A stretch of 7,681 nucleotides of DNA from Pseudorhodobacter antarcticus (GTDB lineage Bacteria > Pseudomonadota > Alphaproteobacteria > Rhodobacterales > Rhodobacteraceae): the NCBI GenBank assembly GCA_945897655.1, contig CAMDHB010000154.1, positions 1-7,681 on the forward strand. Direction: 5' to 3'. The notes under the pieces are model-generated. The model was not told the DNA's origin. It made no database searches and saw nothing but the letters and a program-made list of their open reading frames with translations. This document shows, piece after piece, positions 1-5,623 of the stretch. Each line of letters opens with the position of its first letter. Within the stretch, counting starts at the first letter, position 1. Made by a program: the position numbers and the translations under genes.

Positions 1-369
1 CTGATGGATCTGCGCGCCCGAAATGGCCTCGACCACCTGCAGGTCGACCCCCAGCACGGTGCCGATCGGCTTCTTCGGGTTGTCGCCCAGCGCGTTGACC
101 CGCACCACCGACACCTGACACCACCCGCCCGGCGCGCAGCCAAGGTCAACCACCCGCAAGCCCGGCTTCAAAAACTCGAACCGGTCATCCAGTTCCAGGA
201 TCTTGAACGCAGCACGGCCCCGGTAACCCTCTTTCTTGGCACGGATCACATAGGGGTCGTTCAACTGCCGCTCCAGCCACAGCGTCGACGACAGCTTGCG
301 CCCCTTGGCCGTCTTGACCCGCACGCGCAGTTCGCGCTGCCCCCGGCCTGATGTGTTCTTTTCGGTCAT
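1..369 (-). CDS. rlmE: RlmE (FtsJ/RrmJ) 23S rRNA 2'-O-methyltransferase, 3' part beyond window
   Basis: This enzyme methylates the 2'-OH of U2552 in 23S rRNA (E. coli numbering) with S-adenosylmethionine, late in 50S assembly in the cytoplasm. The first 123 residues are visible. The SAM-binding motif VVDLGCAPGGW is at residues 73-83. Lys56 in RAAFKIL and Asp109 in GVDLQ align with the catalytic Lys38 and Asp83 of E. coli RrmJ; the fourth catalytic-tetrad residues lie past the left edge. The N-terminus has a basic extension of about 20 residues compared with E. coli. The ATG at 369-367 overlaps the TGA of the upstream Ppx-family gene (ATGA), which fixes the start and suggests translational coupling; a weak AGGA lies about 10 bases upstream. 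The family call is secure from the motif set; only the C-terminal half is unseen. Confidence 0.95.
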   Translation of the reverse strand, partial: MTEKNTSGRGQRELRVRVKTAKGRKLSSTLWLERQLNDPYVIRAKKEGYRGRAAFKILELDDRFEFLKPGLRVVDLGCAPGGWCQVSVVRVNALGDNPKKPIGTVLGVDLQVVEAISGAQIHQ

Positions 370-1508
370 TCGAACGGTCCGTCCTCAAGCACGCCATCGG
401 CGCTCATCTGTGCATAAAGCAGTCCTTCGCGCAAACCCCGGTCTGCGACAGACAACTGATCGGTTGGCCATATCCGCATCAGCGCCTGAAGGATAGCCGC
501 CCCGGACATGATGAGCGTATGTCGGTCGCGGCCAATGCGCGGATCATGCCGCCGCCCTTCGGGGCCCAAGGACAGATATTCGCGGATGACAAAGTCGATC
601 TGGTCCGATGTCATCACCAACCCATCCACCTTGGCCCGGTCATACCGGCGCAGACCGAGGAAGGACGCGGCCACCGTGGTCACCGTGCCGCTGGTCCCGA
701 TGATCTGAAACCCTGCCCGGGCCTGTGCGGCGTTATAAGGAGAGAAGGCTGCCAGATGCTCCTCGAAAAACCACGACATCAGGGCAAAGCGGGCGGCATC
801 GTCGTCGACATCGCCAAACTGGTCTTTCAGCGTTGCCACGCCCAGGGGCACCGAAATCCAGTCGACCACCCGGGCATCCTGCGGGCCCTGGACGTGAAAG
901 CCGGAATGCAGCCGCATGATCGCCCGGGACCGGTCATCTGGCGCGACTGAGGAGAGGTCGATCCAGACCAGTTCCGTTGATCCGCCCCCGATGTCGACCA
1001 CCAGCAACTGCTCAGTCGCCGGTTGCACCAAGGGCGCGCAAGAGATGACGGCGAGACGCGCCTCCTCCTCCGCCGCGATGATCTCAACCAGCAAACCGGT
1101 TTCGCGTCGGATCTGCTTCATGAAGTCGCGGCCGTTGCGCGCCCGGCGGCAAGCTTCGGTCGCCACCAGCCGCAACCGGGTAACGCCATGCTTTTCAATC
1201 TTTTTCTGACAGATCCGCAACGCCTGAATCGTCCGCCCCATCGAGGCGCGCGACAAACGGCCAGACGCTTCCAGCCCGGCGCCCAGTTGCACCGTCTTGG
1301 AAAAGCTGTCCATGACCCGAAACTGACTGCCCTTTGGCTGGGCAATCAGCATCCGGCACGAATTTGTTCCCAGATCCAGCGCAGCATAAAGCTGCGCCGA
1401 TCCGGTCGGCTGGGGGGGTGACGGTTCGGTCAGACGGGCGCCCCCTTCCGGAGGCTCGACCGCCCTTGGCATCGCGTCCTCCCCCCGGGGACGCTCGGGC
1501 GCCATCAT
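366..1508 (-). CDS. Ppx/GppA-family phosphatase (exopolyphosphatase or pppGpp phosphohydrolase)
   Basis: ASKHA-fold hydrolase that removes terminal phosphate from inorganic polyphosphate and/or the 5' phosphate of pppGpp in the cytoplasm. Visible family motifs in order are ALDLGTNSCRM (residues 43-53, phosphate 1), ATEACRRARNG (116-126), EEEARL (146-151, region of the catalytic Glu), VVDIGGGSTEL (170-180, phosphate 2), GTSGTVTTVA (271-280, adenosine-type loop) and SVADRGLREGLL (353-364). At 380 aa it has the two ASKHA lobes but lacks the C-terminal HD-like region of the roughly 500-aa E. coli enzymes, as is common in alphaproteobacteria. The first 38 residues are proline-rich and not part of the fold. 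Two adjacent ATGs (1508 and 1505) follow GGAGG; spacing favours 1505. The stop overlaps the rlmE start. Sequence alone does not separate Ppx from GppA activity. Confidence 0.93.
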   Translation of the reverse strand: MMAPERPRGEDAMPRAVEPPEGGARLTEPSPPQPTGSAQLYAALDLGTNSCRMLIAQPKGSQFRVMDSFSKTVQLGAGLEASGRLSRASMGRTIQALRICQKKIEKHGVTRLRLVATEACRRARNGRDFMKQIRRETGLLVEIIAAEEEARLAVISCAPLVQPATEQLLVVDIGGGSTELVWIDLSSVAPDDRSRAIMRLHSGFHVQGPQDARVVDWISVPLGVATLKDQFGDVDDDAARFALMSWFFEEHLAAFSPYNAAQARAGFQIIGTSGTVTTVAASFLGLRRYDRAKVDGLVMTSDQIDFVIREYLSLGPEGRRHDPRIGRDRHTLIMSGAAILQALMRIWPTDQLSVADRGLREGLLYAQMSADGVLEDGPFE

Positions 1509-1511
1509 CGC

Positions 1512-1516
1512 CCTCC
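1512..1516 (-). promoter_or_regulatory. Ribosome binding site of the Ppx/GppA-family gene
   Basis: Reading the minus strand, a full GGAGG precedes two consecutive ATG codons. It is 3 bases from the first (1508) and 6 bases from the second (1505), so the second is the better placed initiator. The protein would differ by a single methionine. Confidence 0.6.
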
Positions 1517-1762
1517 ATAGGTAGTTAAGTTGACGCTATCGCAACAGAAGCCTTGGCCGCAAGCAGGAATCCACGCCCCCCCCTTGGCGGACCGGCATGC
1601 CGAAAAATCCGCGCGCGGCTGCCAACGGATGGTACAGAACCTTTATGGCCATTCAAAACGGCATTGATGGATGCAGCGCAGCTTTGCATTGCAGCCTCCC
1701 GTCTCGGAGCCAGTTGTGCAACAGTTTCAAACGTCGGTGAAAGATGAACCGCTGGGGATTGA

Positions 1763-1829
1763 GTATCTTGAAGGTACACGCACAAGGCAAATGGTTCGCA
1801 AGAGGCATCGCACCGTTGACTCAAGATAC
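1763..1829. repeat. 9-bp inverted repeat, arms 49 bases apart
   Basis: GTATCTTGA at 1763-1771 is the reverse complement of TCAAGATAC at 1821-1829. The arms are perfect for 9 bases. The loop is long, there is no U-tract, and no target-site duplication is visible, so it is neither an obvious terminator nor an obvious mobile element boundary. It may be chance. Confidence 0.3.
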
Positions 1830-1971
1830 CTGATTTGCGCCATACAGAAGGCGGTTGAAGTCCACGTCAAATCATGGAACGCAGACGCAGATTTACCTAA
1901 GGGCCATCATTTTCACAGTACCCGGAGCGGATGTCAGATCCAGCACAAGACTGTCAATTCAGTTTGCCAGA

Positions 1972-3210
1972 TCAGACCTTTGACTGGCGTGTTCCCGACA
2001 GTTTTGACAATCCGCGCACCAAAAACCGTGTCTCGGGCGCGCGTTCTTTGGTCAACAGCAAGGACGACATCAACAAGGCCTGATCGACATACCAGGTGAC
2101 CTTGCCATCCTGCGCCATCAGGTAATCAAACTGCGCCTCAAAGTTTGTCAAAAAACCATAGGCGGCTTCGCAGGGATTAGCTCCGACAACCTGTGCATTG
2201 ATATAGCGCCACGGCATTACACCGCGCCCATCCCGCGATGTGTTCAAGGCGACATCAAAATTGTCCATCATCCCAAACAACAACGGAACCTCGCCGCGCA
2301 TGGCTGAATCTGCGTCAAGCGTGATCACCGGCGCCTCATAAGTCTGCAAAATCTGGCGCAACGCGAGGAACCGCATCGAGGCATAGTAAGGCGACTTGGC
2401 CGCAGGATTGCTTTCGAACGAATAGCGGACGTTGTCGGCGGTTATCGGTTTCAACGCTTCGGGGTTGCAGACGTGGAAATTAATATTGACCACGCCGTTG
2501 GCGGTTTCGACCATACGGGCGGCATAACGCTCATGATAAACCGGATCCACACCGATCACGACAATGGGCTTCTTTTCTGCAAATTGCCCGCCGGGAAAGG
2601 TAATGGGGTCACGGGGGCTTTTTTGGGTTTTGGCCTGATCAAGCGCCTTGGAAAACTCCTCCAGCGGCCTGAGGGACATGGCACCCTGAGTGTGCGGCCC
2701 GACGAATTCACCAGCAAGCAAGGCCCTGCGCATTTCGTCAAATTTCAGATAGGCGTTGTGAACATCCGCGGCCGCGAAAAACTGTGCGGCCTCCAGAAAA
2801 GCCCGGTTGGCATGCACGCCTGTTGCTTTCTCGTCCTCTTCCAACAAAAGCTTGGTTTCCGTGAGATCGGTCGCATTCTTGATGCGTCCCACAAAAAGAT
2901 GCTCTTTGCCTTCTTCTTTGGACCTTGGCGTCGAGTCAAAAAGCCGCGTCACAAGCCAGGACTTTATCACCTCACGCGGCGAACCGGGCCGATTAATCCT
3001 GCCAAGAACTTTTATAATGACATTGTCAGTGATATCAACGCGATCTGAATACTTTTCAATGTTGGACATTATCAACCATTTGGACAAGGGGGATAGGCCC
3101 TTTGCCTCACCAACATTAATGGACGCCCCTTCGGTTCTCAAGAACTTGATCAAATCTGGTCTTCTGAATGCTGCGTTCGATACAAGAATTTTTCTGGTTG
3201 TCCGCGGCAT
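1972..3210 (-). CDS. GT-A-fold glycosyltransferase-like protein (nucleotide-diphospho-sugar transferase family)
   Basis: Hypothetical 412-aa protein whose C-terminal half resembles GT-A glycosyltransferases. Visible marks are VVIGVDPVY (217-225), FHVCNP (245-250), the YYASMRFLALRQIL helix (275-287 region), a DxD-type metal/nucleotide motif in VITLDADS (295-302), PWRYINAQVV (333-342) and WYVDQALL (373-380); the order 'pvl-lD-D ... N-g-v ... W--DQ-aL' is typical of a family of bacterial proteins often left as hypothetical. The N-terminal 200 residues are helical-looking and unrecognised. There is no signal peptide or membrane segment, so it should be cytoplasmic, modifying an unknown acceptor such as a surface glycan or protein. 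A perfect GGAGG sits 6 bases before the ATG. The gene is AT-richer than its neighbours and stands alone, which suggests horizontal acquisition. The fold is inferred from motifs; donor and acceptor are unknown. Confidence 0.75.
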   Translation of the reverse strand: MPRTTRKILVSNAAFRRPDLIKFLRTEGASINVGEAKGLSPLSKWLIMSNIEKYSDRVDITDNVIIKVLGRINRPGSPREVIKSWLVTRLFDSTPRSKEEGKEHLFVGRIKNATDLTETKLLLEEDEKATGVHANRAFLEAAQFFAAADVHNAYLKFDEMRRALLAGEFVGPHTQGAMSLRPLEEFSKALDQAKTQKSPRDPITFPGGQFAEKKPIVVIGVDPVYHERYAARMVETANGVVNINFHVCNPEALKPITADNVRYSFESNPAAKSPYYASMRFLALRQILQTYEAPVITLDADSAMRGEVPLLFGMMDNFDVALNTSRDGRGVMPWRYINAQVVGANPCEAAYGFLTNFEAQFDYLMAQDGKVTWYVDQALLMSSLLLTKERAPETRFLVRGLSKLSGTRQSKV

Positions 3211-3365
3211 TCAAAGCCTCCGTTGTATGGGACGGTCTTATCCCACCTCACCCAGTCGGGCAACCGCAAATCACCCTTTGGCAACTTGTCGAAACACGAC
3301 CTGTTCGCGTCGCCTTTGATGTATGACGGGTCGCAATTCTTGTCGTTCTTGGGGCGGTTTGCCAT
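3150..3365 (-). CDS. Possible small ORF (71 aa) upstream of and overlapping the glycosyltransferase-like gene
   Basis: A minus-strand frame from an ATG at 3365 encodes a lysine- and aspartate-rich peptide with four cysteines in its first two thirds (for example KNCDPSYIKGD and GGFECRG). By hand count 41 of the first 52 codons end in G or C, which is strong coding-like periodicity for a stretch of modest overall GC; the bias falls to about 9 of 21 once the glycosyltransferase-like gene begins in another frame. No Shine-Dalgarno is visible before 3365. It could be a genuine small gene, or the remnant of a longer gene cut off by later rearrangement. I do not recognise the family. Confidence 0.3.
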   Translation of the reverse strand: MANRPKNDKNCDPSYIKGDANRSCFDKLPKGDLRLPDWVRWDKTVPYNGGFECRGQPEKFLYRTQHSEDQI

Positions 3366-3399
3366 AGTGTCCAACGCGGAAGCCAGCACAGGAATCACC
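3211..3399. promoter_or_regulatory. Divergent intergenic region between the glycosyltransferase-like gene and the one-carbon operon
   Basis: The two flanking genes point away from each other, so promoters for both should lie here. I cannot identify convincing -35/-10 pairs, operator palindromes or a riboswitch fold. In particular I see no clear cobalamin-box or SAM-riboswitch consensus, though both would make sense for this operon. The possible small minus-strand ORF covers most of the region. Confidence 0.4.
3217..3221 (-). promoter_or_regulatory. Ribosome binding site of the glycosyltransferase-like gene
   Basis: On the minus strand GGAGG is followed by CTTTGA and then the ATG at 3210-3208, an ideal 6-base spacing. 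This fixes the start of the 412-aa protein. Confidence 0.75.
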
Positions 3400-3705
3400 A
3401 TGCCCGAAGTCACCATCGTCTATTGGCGCGACATCCCCGCGCAGATCATCGTGGGCAAGGGGCGCACCGGCTCCAAGGTCAAGCTGACGGAGCGGTTTGA
3501 ACAGGCGATCGACCGCTGTGCCATGAAGGTGGGGCTGAAGGATGCCGATGCCTATCTGGGCGAATGGCGCAAAGCCGCGCCCTTTACGGTTGAGGGCGAG
3601 CCTGATGCCGTGGCCGCGTCAGAGGCCGCCAAGATCGAGGCGACCTATGACACCGAACGCCTGAAAACCTTGATCAACGCCGAAGGCTGGGCAAAGCCCG
3701 AGTAA
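3400..3705 (+). CDS. Virulence_fact-domain small protein, likely one-carbon accessory
   Basis: A 101-aa soluble protein resembling the 'virulence factor' domain found in S. aureus CvfC-type proteins. The recognisable pattern is VTIVYWRDIPAQIIVGKG (residues 4-21), KLTERFEQAID (28-38), an EWRKAAPF segment near residue 53 and a C-terminal A.YDTERLKTLI helix (81-91 region). No catalytic motif, signal peptide or membrane segment is visible. The start at 3400 is chosen because AGGA lies 6 bases upstream and the family similarity begins there; the frame stays open upstream to 3223 but the extra 59 residues look non-coding. Only 10 bases separate it from the MTHFR-family gene, and the methyltransferase gene follows, so its job is likely linked to folate/corrinoid methyl transfer rather than to virulence. 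Its molecular role is unknown. Confidence 0.88.
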   Translation: MPEVTIVYWRDIPAQIIVGKGRTGSKVKLTERFEQAIDRCAMKVGLKDADAYLGEWRKAAPFTVEGEPDAVAASEAAKIEATYDTERLKTLINAEGWAKPE

Positions 3706-3715
3706 GGAAACCGTT

Positions 3716-4633
3716 ATGGCCCTGTTCAATTTCCGCCGTGCTGCCCCCCAGTCCTCCGAGGCCCCCGCCCTGAACGAGGCCTTTCTGCAAGGCTATTCGA
3801 TCGAGGTGATGCCCCGCACCGCCGAGAAGGTCGAGGATTTCCGCGCCCTGCTGCCGCGCGGCACCCGCGTCTACATCGCCCATATCGAGGGCACGCCGAT
3901 TGACGACATGGTCGCCACCGCCCGCCGCGTTGCTGGCGAAGGCTTTGACGTGATGCCGCACTTCCCGGCCCGCATCATCCACGACAAGGCCACCCTTGCC
4001 GACTGGATTGCCCGCTATAAGGGTGAGGCAGGGGTCAAGCAGGCCCTGCTGCTGGGCGGCGGCGTGAACACGCCCGCCGGGGATTTCGACAATTCGATGC
4101 AGCTGCTGGAAACCGGCCTCTTTGACGGGTTCGAACGCCTGCATGTGGCAGGTCACCCCGAGGGCAACAAGGACATCGACAAGGATGGCGGCGACAAGAT
4201 CGTGTTGCAGGCGCTGAAGTGGAAGAACGACTTCCAGAACCGCACCGACGCCAAGATGGCCATCGCCACCCAATTCTGTTTCGAGGCTGGCCCGGTGATC
4301 GCGTGGGCCAACCGTCTTGCCGCCGAGGGCATCACCCTGCCCATCCATATCGGTGTTGCAGGCCCTGCAAAACTGCAAACCCTGATCAAGTTCGCCGTGT
4401 CTTGCGGGGTGGGCGCCAGCTTGCGCGTCCTGCAAAAGCGGGCGATGGATGTCACCAAACTGCTTTTGCCTTACGAGCCCACGGAATTCGTCAGCGAACT
4501 GGCGGCACATGCCGCCAAGACCCCGAATTTCGGCATCGAACAGGTGCATTTCTTCCCTCTGGGCGGTATCAAGACCAATGCCGCCTGGGTCACCGAAAAC
4601 GGCGGCGCCGCGGGCGTTCCGGCCAACGCATAA
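3716..4633 (+). CDS. Divergent methylenetetrahydrofolate reductase (MetF-like)
   Basis: TIM-barrel flavoprotein family that interconverts 5,10-methylene-THF and 5-methyl-THF in the cytoplasm; 305 aa, about the length of E. coli MetF. Features that fit are the first strand IEVMPRTAEKV (29-39, position of the MetF catalytic Glu), VYIAHIEGTPIDDM (52-65), HVAGHPEGN (143-151), ATQFCFEAGP (184-193) and the following GITLPIHIGVAGP (205-217), which matches the 'GI-P--PG' part of the family. The position that reads RGD in canonical MetF (E. coli Asp120 region) appears here as LLGGGVNT (112-119), so a flavin/folate-contacting Asp seems to be missing. An AAGGA ribosome site overlaps the stop of the preceding gene, 7 bases before the ATG. 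Paired with a pterin-binding methyltransferase, it could run in the reductive direction for methionine synthesis or the oxidative direction for demethylation. Confidence 0.88.
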   Translation: MALFNFRRAAPQSSEAPALNEAFLQGYSIEVMPRTAEKVEDFRALLPRGTRVYIAHIEGTPIDDMVATARRVAGEGFDVMPHFPARIIHDKATLADWIARYKGEAGVKQALLLGGGVNTPAGDFDNSMQLLETGLFDGFERLHVAGHPEGNKDIDKDGGDKIVLQALKWKNDFQNRTDAKMAIATQFCFEAGPVIAWANRLAAEGITLPIHIGVAGPAKLQTLIKFAVSCGVGASLRVLQKRAMDVTKLLLPYEPTEFVSELAAHAAKTPNFGIEQVHFFPLGGIKTNAAWVTENGGAAGVPANA

Positions 4634-4642
4634 GGACTTCAC

Positions 4643-5623
4643 ATGACCCGCACCGTCATCGAATCGAAAACCAAGACCGTCATCATCGGCTTTGACGAGC
4701 CCTTTTGCGTGATTGGCGAGCGTATCAACCCCACCGGCCGCAAGAAACTGGCGGCCGAGTTGGAGATGGACAATTTCGACACCGTCATCCGTGACGCGCT
4801 GGAACAGGTCGCCTGTGGTGCGACCGTGCTGGACGTGAACTCGGGCGCTGTATTCACCAACCGTATGGCAGCCGACCCGCGCTATGCCGACAACAACTTC
4901 ACGGAACCGCCGCTGATGAAGGCGCTGATCGAGATCATTCAGCAGACCGTCGACGTGCCCCTGTGCATTGACAGCTCGGTCCCCGGTGCTTTGGAAGCGG
5001 GTCTGCTGGCCTGCGAAGGCCGCCCCCTCCTGAACTCGGTCACGGGTGAGGAAGAGCGGCTGGAGCGTATCCTGCCGCTGGTCAAAAAGTACAACGTTCC
5101 CGTCGTCGCCATCTCCAACGATGACACCGGCATCTCCCAAGACCCCGACGTCCGCTTTGCCGTGGCCAAGAAGATCGTGGAACGCGCTGCCGATTTCGGC
5201 ATCCCGGCCCATGACATTGTCGTAGACCCCCTGGTCATGCCGGTCGGCGCCCTCGGTTCCGCTGCCCGCCAAGTCTACACCCTCGTCCGCCGCCTGCGTG
5301 AGGAGTTGGGCGTGAACACCACCTGTGGCGCATCGAACATCTCGTTCGGTCTGCCCCACCGTCACGGTATCAACGCGGCCTTCTTGCCGATGGCGATTGG
5401 CGCGGGCATGACATCCGCCATCATGAACCCGGTCCGGCAAGTGGAGATGGAGGCGATCCGCGCCGCCAACTTCCTGATGGACCATGACGCCAACGGCGGC
5501 GAATGGATCCGCTTTGCCAAGGTGATCGAAGCGGTCGAGGCTGGGGCCACCTTCGCCGAAGCCTCTGCCGCCGCATCGCAGGCCACCTCGGGCCGTCGCG
5601 GCGGGCGCAAGTCGCGGGGCTAG
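4643..5623 (+). CDS. Methyltetrahydrofolate:corrinoid methyltransferase (pterin-binding MeTr family)
   Basis: A 326-aa TIM-barrel protein of the pterin-binding family that moves a methyl group between N5 of methyl-THF and the cobalt of a corrinoid protein. Marks include the N-terminal pterin loop VIGERINPTGRKKL (23-36), GATVLDVNSGA (59-69), VPLCIDSS (105-112), LLNSVTGEE (129-137), VVAISNDDTGI (154-164), DIVVDPLVMP (191-200) and TCGASNISFGLP (227-238). It is longer than the roughly 260-aa acetogen AcsE because of a C-terminal tail of about 45 residues ending in a basic GRRGGRKSRG. It has no homocysteine, cobalamin or reactivation domain of its own, so it needs separately encoded partners. AAGGA, sharing bases with the stop of the MTHFR gene, lies 6 bases before the ATG. 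Role: pterin-binding subunit of a split MetH, or part of a catabolic demethylase system. Confidence 0.93.
   Translation: MTRTVIESKTKTVIIGFDEPFCVIGERINPTGRKKLAAELEMDNFDTVIRDALEQVACGATVLDVNSGAVFTNRMAADPRYADNNFTEPPLMKALIEIIQQTVDVPLCIDSSVPGALEAGLLACEGRPLLNSVTGEEERLERILPLVKKYNVPVVAISNDDTGISQDPDVRFAVAKKIVERAADFGIPAHDIVVDPLVMPVGALGSAARQVYTLVRRLREELGVNTTCGASNISFGLPHRHGINAAFLPMAIGAGMTSAIMNPVRQVEMEAIRAANFLMDHDANGGEWIRFAKVIEAVEAGATFAEASAAASQATSGRRGGRKSRG

Larger units (their letters stand above)
1509..1971. other. Gene-poor gap between ppx-family gene and the glycosyltransferase-like gene
   Basis: About 460 bases between the 5' end of the phosphatase gene and the 3' end of the glycosyltransferase-like gene. 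Short open frames exist on both strands but none has a Shine-Dalgarno sequence with a recognisable or conserved-looking product. The phosphatase promoter should lie at its left end, but I cannot point to convincing -35/-10 boxes. A 9-base inverted repeat (1763-1771 against 1821-1829, 49 bases apart) is present. No tRNA, strong terminator hairpin or insertion sequence end is visible. Confidence 0.6.

Noticed and set aside
351..950. A 199-codon plus-strand frame opposite the phosphatase gene
   Set aside because: The minus strand carries the full set of Ppx/GppA motifs in this interval; the plus-strand product resembles no family and is a shadow.
1525..1824. A 99-codon minus-strand frame in the gap
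   Set aside because: The start lacks a ribosome binding site and the product shows no domain, membrane segment or signal peptide. Cannot be told from chance.
1821..1971. A rho-independent terminator for the glycosyltransferase-like gene
   Set aside because: Downstream of its stop on the minus strand I find only short direct repeats of GATCTG and no GC-rich stem followed by a T run.
1671..2099. A 142-codon plus-strand frame across the gap and the 3' end of the glycosyltransferase-like gene
   Set aside because: No ribosome binding site, no recognisable domain, and its 3' third is antisense to the well-supported minus-strand gene.
3223..3399. A 59-residue N-terminal extension of the Virulence_fact-domain protein
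   Set aside because: The ATG at 3400 has AGGA at 6 bases and matches the start of family similarity; the upstream residues have no coding bias and overlap the divergent promoter region.
3674..5485. A 603-codon open frame on the minus strand
   Set aside because: It lies wholly opposite the MTHFR-like and methyltransferase genes, whose motifs are unmistakable. Its product is rich in His, Gly, Asp and Arg with no recognisable domain, as expected for an antisense shadow in GC-rich DNA.
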